The translations under genes and the position numbers were made by a program. From Candidatus Nitrosomarinus sp. (GTDB lineage: Archaea; Thermoproteota; Nitrososphaeria; Nitrososphaerales; Nitrosopumilaceae): a stretch of 6,790 nucleotides of DNA. The DNA lies in the NCBI GenBank assembly GCA_003702465.1, contig REGF01000058.1, forward strand, positions 1-6,790, given 5' to 3'. The notes beneath the pieces were generated by a model. It was not told the origin of the DNA and did no database searches. It saw only the letters and a list, made by a program, of their open reading frames with translations. Of the stretch, positions 1 through 6,309 are shown in pieces; within the stretch, counting starts at the first letter, position 1; each line of letters starts with the position of its first letter.

Positions 1-667
1 TTGACATTTTTTGGGCATCCAAAAGATGATGAGTTGAATCCAGTAATGGAACATGAATTGAAACATAATCACAACTTTGTAACAAAGTATTCAAGTCAGC
101 TTTCATCAAACCAACTTCTTTTGCAAATTCTTCATCAATTGGCATTACATCATATCCAATAATATTCATGTTTAGTGCACGTGCTAATCTACCTAATCTT
201 TTTCCAATATTTCCTAATCCGATAATACCTAAGTATTTTCCACGAAGTTCTGTTCCCTTTAGTTCTTTTTTGAGCCACTTTCCATCACGAATTGCTCTAT
301 CACCTCTAGCAGTTTGTCTTGCTAAAGATAACATTAAACCTAAAACTAATTCAGCTACAGCATTCATTGCACCTTCTACAGCATTGATTACACGGATGTT
401 CTTAGCTTTTGCAGCTTCTTGATCAACATTATCTAAACCTACACCAACACGTGCAATTATTTTACAATTATCAGCTTTTTCAATAATCTCTTTTGTAATA
501 GTAGTTCGACTTCTAACAATGACAATATTAAAAGTAGAAATTTTTTCTAGAATTTGTTCTGGAGTGATTTCTGGTTCATATGAAATTTTTAAACCGTTAT
601 CTGTTAAAATTTTAGTTAATACTGGATCTACCTCATCACAAATTAGAACAGAATCTTCAAAACTCAA
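1..667 (-). CDS. serA: D-3-phosphoglycerate dehydrogenase, N-terminal part (3' end outside window)
   Basis: This 2-hydroxyacid dehydrogenase probably oxidises 3-phosphoglycerate with NAD in the cytoplasm, the first step of serine synthesis. 222 codons are visible. The substrate-domain loop VRSRTTIT lies at residues 51-58 and IARVGVGLDNVD at 71-82. The NAVEGAMNAVAEL helix (95-107) is typical of the family, and the Rossmann motif GLGNIG is at 150-155. Asp173, at the end of the second strand, suggests NAD rather than NADP. The catalytic Arg, Glu and His and any ACT domain lie beyond position 1. There is no upstream ATG: an in-frame TAG sits at 676-674, and TTG at 667-665 gives MSFEDSVLICDE. A TATA-like element 26-27 nt upstream supports that start. 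The gene lies 66 nt downstream of nirK on the same strand but seems to have its own promoter. Another 2-hydroxyacid dehydrogenase (for example glyoxylate reductase) is possible, but the N-terminus fits phosphoglycerate dehydrogenase best. Confidence 0.88.
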   Translation of the reverse strand, partial: MSFEDSVLICDEVDPVLTKILTDNGLKISYEPEITPEQILEKISTFNIVIVRSRTTITKEIIEKADNCKIIARVGVGLDNVDQEAAKAKNIRVINAVEGAMNAVAELVLGLMLSLARQTARGDRAIRDGKWLKKELKGTELRGKYLGIIGLGNIGKRLGRLARALNMNIIGYDVMPIDEEFAKEVGLMKADLNTLLQSCDYVSIHVPLLDSTHHLLDAQKMS

Positions 668-690
668 TAAAATCTAAAATGAAATGCGGC

Positions 691-698
691 ATATAATT
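691..698 (-). promoter_or_regulatory. TATA-like element for serA
   Basis: The minus strand reads AATTATAT here, centred about 27 nt upstream of the TTG codon at 667. That is the spacing expected if transcription starts at or next to the first base of the start codon (a leaderless mRNA). The element lies just past the T-rich tract that follows nirK. The call rests on position and AT-rich consensus only. Confidence 0.42.
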
Positions 699-702
699 CA
701 TT

Positions 703-728
703 AAAAAAAATAAAAAAAGAAAATAAAG
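703..728 (-). terminator. Poly-T terminator after nirK
   Basis: Beginning six nt after the nirK stop codon, the minus strand is almost pure T for about 25 nt, including two runs of seven to eight T. T-rich tracts without a hairpin are the usual archaeal transcription termination signal. The tract separates nirK from the serA promoter. Confidence 0.55.
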
Positions 729-733
729 TTGGT

Positions 734-2161
734 CTAGATACGACCTAAGTCTGTCATTACTTCAATGATTGGACCAGCTAATTCTGGAACAACTTCCCAT
801 AATGGGATTGCACCGTTAGCTTTCAAATCAGAAATAACTTCATCGGTATACATACCATGGATGTTTAATGCTGGGTGAGCAATACTGTTTTGACCCATTG
901 GTGGGACAGCATCACTTGGGTTACCTAAGACATATGCATATGATGGTACTGCGTCCATACCTAAGCCTTCAACGATTGGGTTTAAGTTGAATGGATCACC
1001 TGCAACAAATACTGTTACTGCACCGGAATAGATTGCTGCATAGTCGTGGTTAACTGCTGCATAAACTCCTGGCTCATCAAATACCAAATCTACAATCATA
1101 CCTTGTGAACCTCCGAGTAACCATGTTTCAGTGGCAGCAGATTGAACTCTGTTACCTTGTGTAACTCTATCCAAGATTTCTCCTACAATGTGGAAGAAGA
1201 CTGGTTCGTTACCTTGGTTCTCAATGAAAATTCTTACGTGTTGATCATTTTCAACAAATAAGAGTTGTCCTTGTTGTTCTTCTAATTCAAGACCATCTCT
1301 GGCTTGGAGAACAGCACTGATTTTCTTTTCTGGATCACCCATTACAAGTAAGTTGTGTGCCATGTTTGGAACATAACCAAATTGCATGCCGTTGACTACT
1401 GTTGCGGTGTTTTGATGAGACATCATTTTGCCCATATCATAGTTACCGTCAGTTAAGTACAACTGGTTGTATTGTAGTTGGAACTCTAATGCATCAGCAT
1501 CGTAGAATTTTCTGTCTAATTCACCGCTTCCACTGGTTTTCTCAACCATTAATTTCTTGTAACCGTTTGCTGGGTCAACGATTGCAATTCCGTACATGCC
1601 GGAAAGTACGTGTTGATCCATAGCAGCTAGTTTAACACCAGAACAATGGTATTTGAAAATTCCTGCAGATTCTGCGATGTAACAGTAAGTTGTAGATTCA
1701 CCTGGGTTAACGGACTCGAATGCTCCTGCAGTTATCTGTGATGCGTGCATGTCATTTCCGTGTCCTACCATTTCACCTTCTGGGATAGTTAGTGTCATCT
1801 TTACAACGTCACCTTGGGTAACTCTCAATGTTGGACCTGGGATTTGTCCACTAAAGGTCATTGCATTGTAAGTTTCACCATTAACGAGAGGCATTGGATG
1901 GCTCTCACCGGTTAGTTGGAAGTCATGAACTGTTCTACCTGAAGATTCAAGTACTCCACAATCTGTTTCTGCGAATGCTTGTGGCATTACAAGTTGTAAG
2001 CCGCCCATTTGATGGATTTTCTCAATTACATCGGCATCCATTTTGTTGATGTCGAGTGATTGTCCACTAATTTGGGTTTGTGTGTATGTGCTTCCGAATA
2101 AGGTTGCTCCCATTACAGCTACTGCTGCAATTGTAAAGAGCATACTAGTTTTCTTATTCAT
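734..2161 (-). CDS. nirK: Copper-containing nitrite reductase, NirK-type multicopper oxidase
   Basis: This is a 475-residue, two-cupredoxin-domain enzyme expected to reduce nitrite to NO outside the cell membrane. In ammonia-oxidising archaea its exact role in ammonia oxidation is debated. Residues 1-30 form a Sec-type signal (basic MNKK, hydrophobic core 7-23). Type 1 copper ligands are His134, Cys173, His184 and Met189. Type 2 ligands are His139, His172 and His372. The catalytic pair is Asp137 (in GNDMH) and His324 (in FFHIVGEILD, the AniA-like form). About 90 residues (386-475) after the second domain have no counterpart in short bacterial NirK and include GDPFNLNP and NIHGMYTDE; their role is unknown. 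A TATA box sits 26 nt before the ATG, so the mRNA is probably leaderless. The gene is single, divergent from the lyase and followed by a poly-T tract. A sampled line (1081-1140) is 43% G+C, against 27% in the lyase gene (3061-3120). This may reflect codon choice for high expression. Confidence 0.93.
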   Translation of the reverse strand: MNKKTSMLFTIAAVAVMGATLFGSTYTQTQISGQSLDINKMDADVIEKIHQMGGLQLVMPQAFAETDCGVLESSGRTVHDFQLTGESHPMPLVNGETYNAMTFSGQIPGPTLRVTQGDVVKMTLTIPEGEMVGHGNDMHASQITAGAFESVNPGESTTYCYIAESAGIFKYHCSGVKLAAMDQHVLSGMYGIAIVDPANGYKKLMVEKTSGSGELDRKFYDADALEFQLQYNQLYLTDGNYDMGKMMSHQNTATVVNGMQFGYVPNMAHNLLVMGDPEKKISAVLQARDGLELEEQQGQLLFVENDQHVRIFIENQGNEPVFFHIVGEILDRVTQGNRVQSAATETWLLGGSQGMIVDLVFDEPGVYAAVNHDYAAIYSGAVTVFVAGDPFNLNPIVEGLGMDAVPSYAYVLGNPSDAVPPMGQNSIAHPALNIHGMYTDEVISDLKANGAIPLWEVVPELAGPIIEVMTDLGRI

Positions 2162-2180
2162 GGTACAAATACCGAATTTC

Positions 2181-2190
2181 CCTATAAATA
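2181..2190 (-). promoter_or_regulatory. nirK: TATA box for nirK
   Basis: The minus strand reads TATTTATAGG, a good archaeal TATA match, centred about 26 nt upstream of the nirK ATG. Transcription would then begin at about the A of the start codon, giving a leaderless message. No Shine-Dalgarno sequence is present between this box and the ATG. Confidence 0.6.
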
Positions 2191-2251
2191 CTAAACCTGT
2201 ATTTTCATGATGCTAAGGATCTAAACTAGTGGTTAATCTCATTAAAAGTTC

Positions 2252-2262
2252 ATTCTATAAAA
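2252..2262 (+). promoter_or_regulatory. Candidate TATA box for the lyase-methylthiotransferase operon
   Basis: TTCTATAAAAT is the best TATA match in the 154-nt divergent spacer on the plus strand. It would give a start near 2283 and a leader of about 32 nt. A weaker AT-rich alternative (AATAATAAAA, 2286-2295) is centred about 25 nt before the ATG at 2316 and would give a leaderless transcript. The sequence does not decide between them. Confidence 0.35.
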
Positions 2263-2315
2263 TGAGAATAATTTCAAAAGAAATGAATAATAAAAGTGAA
2301 AATTGTTAAGTCAAC

Positions 2316-3677
2316 ATGAAGTTTCGATTAGATCAAGATTCATTGGGAAAAGTCAAGATTCCTTCAGATGCATATTATGGAGCATTTACTGGTAGAGCAA
2401 TTAATCAATACCACGTAACAGGAAATAAAGCCCACAAAAATCTGATTGATGCTTTTGTAATGATCAAGAGATCTGCTGCAGTTGCCAATATGAAAACAAA
2501 AGCAATTGATTCCAAACGTGGAAAAGCCATTGTTTCAGCATGTGACAAAATTTTGTCAGGTAAGTTCACAGATCAATTTGTTGTAGACATGATCAATTCT
2601 GGTGCAGGTACTGCATTTAACATGAATTCTAATGAAGTTATTTCAAATGTAGCATTAGAAATTTTACATAAGAAAAAAGGACAGTATGAATTCCTACATC
2701 CAAATGATCATGTTAACATGTCACAATCAAGTAATGACACATATCCAACAGCAATGCATGTTGCAATTTTGATGAATCTTAAAGAAACAATTCCAGCAGT
2801 AGAAATTTTGATAAAATCATTATCCAAAAAAGCAAAAGAGTTTTCATCATTTAAAAAAATTGGCAGAACTCATTTGATGGATGCATTACCAATTACATTA
2901 GGAAGTGAATTTGCAGCTTATACTACATCCATCACAAAAGCTAAAAACAATCTTGTTGCAGCACAAAAAGAATTACAAAATGTTGCACTTGGAGGCACTG
3001 CAGTTGGTAATGGTGCAAATACACCAAAAGGATATAGAAAAATTGCAATAGCAGAACTTAGTAAAATTTCTAAACTTAAGCTAAAACCAGAACCAGATAT
3101 GCAATTTAGTTTACAAAGTAAATTCCCAGTAGCTAATGCATCAGGAGCATTAAGGAACTTGGCATTAGAAATTGGAAAAATTGCAAATGATATTAGACTA
3201 ATGGCATCAGGTCCAATTGCAGGATTAGCAGAAATTGGAATTCCTGCAGTTCATGCAGGTTCATCAATCATGCCAGGAAAAGTTAATCCATCACTAGCTG
3301 AATGCATGAATATGATTTGTTTTAACATCATAGGAAATGATACAGCAGTATCATATGCAGCACAAGGTGGACAATTTGAGCTAAATGTAATGTTACCTGG
3401 AATGCTAAAATCAGTATTAGAATCAACAGATATGCTCAAGAACTTTTTGCCAATATTTTCTGCAAATCTAATTGACGGATTAACAGCAAATAAACAAAAA
3501 CTTCAAGAAAATATTGAAAACAGTCCAGTGATAGTAACTTTACTTACACCAAAAATAGGATATTTGAAATCAGCAGAATTATTCAAAGAATCGCTAAAAA
3601 CTGGAAAAACCATTAGAGAGTTAGTAGTTTCAAAGAAACTAATGACCAACAAAGAAATAGATTCTCTATTTAGATAA
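2316..3677 (+). CDS. Fumarase/aspartase superfamily lyase, aspartate ammonia-lyase-like
   Basis: This 453-residue cytoplasmic lyase interconverts fumarate with either aspartate plus ammonia or malate; full length matches the family. Visible motifs: SGAGTAFNMNSNEVI (95-109), HPNDHVNMSQSSND (128-141), GRTHLMDALP (183-192), and the mobile signature loop GSSIMPGKVNP (315-325) with the likely base Ser316/Ser317. Features closer to aspartase are GAGT before NMN, PAVHAGSS (310-317, where fumarases usually have PENEPGSS), NPSLAE after the loop and GQFELNVMLP. HPNDHVNMSQSSND and GRTH occur in fumarase too, so substrate is uncertain. The Arg common after SGP in both enzymes is Ile301 here. The start is fixed: an in-frame TAA at 2307-2309 leaves ATG 2316 as the first start. 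The next gene follows after three bases. The C-terminal helices and TPKIGYLKSAELFKES (411-426) are typical. Confidence 0.87.
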   Translation: MKFRLDQDSLGKVKIPSDAYYGAFTGRAINQYHVTGNKAHKNLIDAFVMIKRSAAVANMKTKAIDSKRGKAIVSACDKILSGKFTDQFVVDMINSGAGTAFNMNSNEVISNVALEILHKKKGQYEFLHPNDHVNMSQSSNDTYPTAMHVAILMNLKETIPAVEILIKSLSKKAKEFSSFKKIGRTHLMDALPITLGSEFAAYTTSITKAKNNLVAAQKELQNVALGGTAVGNGANTPKGYRKIAIAELSKISKLKLKPEPDMQFSLQSKFPVANASGALRNLALEIGKIANDIRLMASGPIAGLAEIGIPAVHAGSSIMPGKVNPSLAECMNMICFNIIGNDTAVSYAAQGGQFELNVMLPGMLKSVLESTDMLKNFLPIFSANLIDGLTANKQKLQENIENSPVIVTLLTPKIGYLKSAELFKESLKTGKTIRELVVSKKLMTNKEIDSLFR

Positions 3678-3680
3678 GTT

Positions 3681-4949
3681 ATGGCAAAAATTTTTGTAGA
3701 AGCCTACGGCTGTTCTGCTAGCTTTGCAGATTCAGAAATGATTTCAGGGTTAATTGTAAATGGAGGGCATACATTAGCTACAGATTCAACAGAATCAGAT
3801 CTTAATCTCATAGTTACTTGTTCAGTTAAAGATACAACAGCAGACAAAATGATGTACAGAATCAAATCATTAAAAACAAAACCACTAATTGTTGCAGGAT
3901 GTCTACCAAAGGCTGAAAAAGAAAATGTGGAAAAATTTACAGAAAATGCTAGTTTACTTGGACCAAGTTCATTAGGAAAAACATTAGAAGTAATTAACTC
4001 AACATTAGGAGGTAAAAAGCAAATTGCACTAGAAGATTCAGATTTATCAAAAGTAGGATTACCTAAAGTCAGATTAAATCCAACAGTTGGAATTGTAGAA
4101 ATTGCAAGTGGATGTATGAGTGAATGTACATTTTGTCAAACCAAATTATCTAAAGGGGATCTTTCAAGTTATAGATTAGGAGATATTGTTAGACAAGTAC
4201 AAACAGAGATTAAAGAAGGATGTAAGGAAGTTTGGTTAACATCTACTGATAATGGTTGTTATGGATTAGATATTGGAACAGATTTACCTTCATTAGTTAA
4301 TGCAGTTTCAGAAATTCCTGAAGATTTTATGATAAGAGTAGGAATGATGAATCCAATGTATATGCCAAGAATTAAAGAAAAATTAATCGAGTCATATGAT
4401 AATCAAAAAGTATTCAAGTTTTTGCACATTCCAGTTCAAAGTGGAAGTGATAAAGTCCTAAACGATATGAAAAGAGGACATACTTCTCAAACATTTAGAG
4501 AGATTGTAAAAAAGACAAAAGAAAAATTTGCAAACTTTACAATATCAACAGACATTATTGTTGGATTTCCTTCAGAAACAGAAGAGGATTTTCAAAAAAC
4601 TATCAAGTTATTAGATGAAACAAAACCAGATGTTGTAAATTTATCAAAATATAGTGCAAGACCAGGAACAGATGCTGCAGAATTAAAACAAATTGATGCA
4701 GCAGAAGTTAAAAGAAGAAGTAAGGTGATTTTTGATCAGATCAACAAAATATCCTTAGAGAGCAACAAAAAATGGATCGGATGGAAAGGAAATGTGTTAT
4801 TTGATGAAAATACACAAGAAGGAATCAAAGGAAGGAATTTTGCCTACAAACCTATTGCAGTAGATCAAGAAGTCAAAATTGGAGACTCACACATAGTCAA
4901 AATTACTGGCGCCACCAGAAAAAGGCTGATTGGAGAGATCGCAAGCTAA
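3681..4949 (+). CDS. tRNA threonylcarbamoyladenosine methylthiotransferase, CDKAL1/MtaB-like radical SAM enzyme
   Basis: This 422-residue protein belongs to the MiaB/MtaB/CDKAL1 family. Archaeal members are expected to add a methylthio group to t6A37, next to the anticodon of ANN-decoding tRNAs. The N-terminal UPF0004 domain supplies the second iron-sulphur cluster through Cys11 (in YGCSAS), Cys47 (in IVTCSV) and Cys74 (in VAGC). The radical SAM motif CMSECTFC (145-152) gives Cys145, Cys149 and Cys152. HIPVQSGSDKVLNDMKRG (249-266) and DIIVGFPSETEEDF (291-304) are family signatures, and a TRAM RNA-binding domain fills about 363-420. The usual Asn of YGCxxNxxDSE is Ser14, and the Asn of the NTC motif is Val45. 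All six cluster cysteines are kept, so it is probably active. It starts three bases after the lyase stop and is likely co-transcribed and translationally coupled. No Shine-Dalgarno sequence is visible. Confidence 0.9.
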   Translation: MAKIFVEAYGCSASFADSEMISGLIVNGGHTLATDSTESDLNLIVTCSVKDTTADKMMYRIKSLKTKPLIVAGCLPKAEKENVEKFTENASLLGPSSLGKTLEVINSTLGGKKQIALEDSDLSKVGLPKVRLNPTVGIVEIASGCMSECTFCQTKLSKGDLSSYRLGDIVRQVQTEIKEGCKEVWLTSTDNGCYGLDIGTDLPSLVNAVSEIPEDFMIRVGMMNPMYMPRIKEKLIESYDNQKVFKFLHIPVQSGSDKVLNDMKRGHTSQTFREIVKKTKEKFANFTISTDIIVGFPSETEEDFQKTIKLLDETKPDVVNLSKYSARPGTDAAELKQIDAAEVKRRSKVIFDQINKISLESNKKWIGWKGNVLFDENTQEGIKGRNFAYKPIAVDQEVKIGDSHIVKITGATRKRLIGEIAS

Positions 4950-4950
4950 A

Positions 4951-4956
4951 TTTTTT
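4951..4956 (+). terminator. Possible T-run terminator after the methylthiotransferase gene
   Basis: Six consecutive T follow the stop codon almost directly. They lie in a weak all-AT inverted repeat (7-nt arms at 4948-4954 and 4963-4969). A short T-run can end archaeal transcription, but partial read-through into the FtsZ-like gene cannot be excluded. Confidence 0.35.
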
Positions 4957-4990
4957 CGATCTAAAATTTGATAAAAAAAACGTAAGAAGG

Positions 4991-5003
4991 TTTTTTATGT
5001 AAA
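4991..5003 (+). promoter_or_regulatory. TATA-like element for the FtsZ-like gene
   Basis: TTTTTTATGTAAA is centred at about 4997, roughly 25 nt before the ATG at 5022. That would give a leaderless transcript, as proposed for nirK. It suggests that this gene has its own promoter instead of being the third gene of the upstream operon. Confidence 0.4.
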
Positions 5004-5021
5004 TCTGAGAATAAGATTAGA

Positions 5022-5969
5022 ATGAGTTTCCAAGTAAAAGAACCAGTATTAGTTATAGGATTAGGAGGCGTAGGCTCAAAACTAGCAAATGATGCAAAAA
5101 ATACTCTAAATTCTGATTGTTTAGTCATTAGTAATGATGTAAAAGATTGTTCATCAAGTGATGATTCAATCCATATATCTACAGATTCAATAATTAATCC
5201 ATCAGTCCAATTAATCAGAGGCTCAACATACAAAAAATCTGAAGATATTAAATCCAAAATTTCACAATATTCAACAATTGTATTATTTAGTAATTTAGCT
5301 GGTAAAGCAGGCTCAGCAATAGCTCCAGTTGTCTCAGAAATATGCAAGGATACAGACAAAGGATTAATCACTTTTGCAATAATGCCATTCAAATATGAAA
5401 AAGAAAGAATTTTCAATTCAGGAATTTCACTAAAAAGAGTTAGAGAAAATTCTCATTGCACAATAGTTTTAGATAATGATTCATTGTTAGAAAGCAATCC
5501 AGATTTAACTCCAAAAACATGTTATGATATAGCTAACTCAGCAATAATGCATGTGGTAAAATCACTTGGAACAACTGAAATAGATTCTGAAGCAAATATT
5601 CTGACAACAAGCAAAGATGGTCAAAATATTGAAGAATCATTAAGAGATTCATTAAAAATGCTATATCAAAATGCATCACCAAACTCTGTAAAAAGTTCGA
5701 TGTTATATGTAGCAGGAGGAGAAAATATTCCGGTAGGAGTAATCAATTCAATTAAGAATATCTCAAATGGAATTACAAATCAATCAAATTCACAAATCAA
5801 CATGACAACATCTGATGAATCTAAAGTAGTAATGCTATCATCAGTACAAACAATGACAAAATTTGATAATTATGATCCATTGGGAATGATTTCTAAAGAA
5901 CAGACTCTTGATTGGGAAACTCCTGATTGCAGTATAGATTGTAAATTGGATCTATACCAATTAGAATAA
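5022..5969 (+). CDS. Divergent FtsZ/tubulin-like protein with degraded GTP-binding motifs
   Basis: This 315-residue cytoplasmic protein has the layout of the FtsZ/tubulin GTPase fold but weak motifs. A Rossmann-type first loop, GLGGVGS, is at 13-19. The segment NLAGKAGSAIAPVVSEICKD (91-110) sits where FtsZ has GGGTGTGAAPVIAEIAK. MPFKYEKERI (121-130) matches the FtsZ KPFxFEGxxR stretch, and IVLDNDSLL (148-156) matches IVIPNDRLL. The tubulin signature GGGTG[TS]G is therefore broken. The T7 hydrolysis loop (NxDxxD in FtsZ) is reduced to EIDSEAN (186-192), keeping one Asp. Residues 225-280 look like the FtsZ C-terminal domain, and no conserved FtsZ C-terminal peptide is evident. Thaumarchaea divide mainly with Cdv/ESCRT-III proteins, and from memory their FtsZ homologue is considered atypical. 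Function is unknown; it may bind nucleotide or polymerise without normal GTPase activity. An in-frame TAA at 4983-4985 limits upstream extension, so ATG 5022 is the natural start. Confidence 0.75.
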   Translation: MSFQVKEPVLVIGLGGVGSKLANDAKNTLNSDCLVISNDVKDCSSSDDSIHISTDSIINPSVQLIRGSTYKKSEDIKSKISQYSTIVLFSNLAGKAGSAIAPVVSEICKDTDKGLITFAIMPFKYEKERIFNSGISLKRVRENSHCTIVLDNDSLLESNPDLTPKTCYDIANSAIMHVVKSLGTTEIDSEANILTTSKDGQNIEESLRDSLKMLYQNASPNSVKSSMLYVAGGENIPVGVINSIKNISNGITNQSNSQINMTTSDESKVVMLSSVQTMTKFDNYDPLGMISKEQTLDWETPDCSIDCKLDLYQLE

Positions 5970-6006
5970 AAAATTACAAAAATTTTAAAGATTTATAGAT
6001 ATTTTA

Positions 6007-6234
6007 TTAATTAAAAACACCATTCTCGTCTTTTGAATCAGAAGAAACAATTGCCTTAATTTGTGAAGTATCAGAACAAGTTTTTCTAAATCCTATATTA
6101 TGTTCCAAAACTCGAACCATTCCAGTTCTCCTATAGCCCTTAATAGATTCATCATATTCCTTTTCATGAACTGTTAGAACCACAGCTTTTACCTTTTTTC
6201 CACAAGTTTTACAGTAAACAAAGATCTCAGGCAT
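6007..6234 (-). CDS. Small CxxC protein of unknown function
   Basis: This 75-residue protein is not recognised with certainty. It begins MPEIFVYCKTCGKKVKA, with a CxxC pair (Cys8, Cys11) followed by a basic stretch. It also has Cys53 and two histidines (His23, His45) that could complete a zinc site, and the last 15 residues are polar and acidic. The N-terminal beta-hairpin CxxCGKKV resembles zinc-ribbon knuckles found in small archaeal nucleic-acid-binding or regulatory proteins; this is inference from the motif alone. The gene converges on the FtsZ-like gene, with 37 AT-rich bases between their stop codons. Upstream, AAATTTTAAG (minus strand, 6271-6262) could be a TATA element giving a leader of only a few bases. 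No opposing frame competes in this stretch. Confidence 0.72.
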   Translation of the reverse strand: MPEIFVYCKTCGKKVKAVVLTVHEKEYDESIKGYRRTGMVRVLEHNIGFRKTCSDTSQIKAIVSSDSKDENGVFN

Positions 6235-6277
6235 AATTATTTTTCCTAGAAAACACCTGAACTTAAAATTTGATTTA

Positions 6278-6287
6278 CCATAAAACT
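6278..6287 (+). promoter_or_regulatory. TATA-like element before the 23-codon ORF
   Basis: CCATAAAAC lies here, centred about 26-27 nt upstream of the ATG at 6310, the same spacing as the nirK and serA elements. The match is moderate. It is reported because it lies where a leaderless small gene would need it. Confidence 0.27.
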
Positions 6288-6309
6288 AATGCTAAAACAA
6301 CAAGGAAAT

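Noticed and set aside
168..422. Plus-strand ORF opposite serA
   Set aside because: It lies wholly within the conserved serA coding frame on the other strand. Its product is low-complexity (Pro/Phe/Ser) with no family features.
1162..1200. Apparent loss of the catalytic His in NirK, because HIVGEILD lacks the second His of HLIGGHGD
   Set aside because: The first His aligns with the conserved position in AniA-like enzymes (FHVIGEIFD), so His324 fills the role and the active site is complete.
1402..1623. Plus-strand ORF opposite nirK
   Set aside because: It overlaps the copper-ligand-bearing part of nirK, whose frame is certain, so it is an antisense shadow.
2238..2266. Inverted repeat CTCATT/AATGAG flanking the candidate lyase TATA box
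   Set aside because: The arms are only six bases and AT-rich, which is expected by chance in this spacer. It is too weak to call an operator.
3251..3439. Minus-strand ORF opposite the lyase
   Set aside because: It is antisense to the signature loop of the lyase, and nothing supports it being coding.
4961..5416. Minus-strand ORF of 151 codons opposite the FtsZ-like gene
   Set aside because: The opposite frame has recognisable FtsZ-like motifs and its own promoter-like element. This frame has neither and runs through the upstream spacer.
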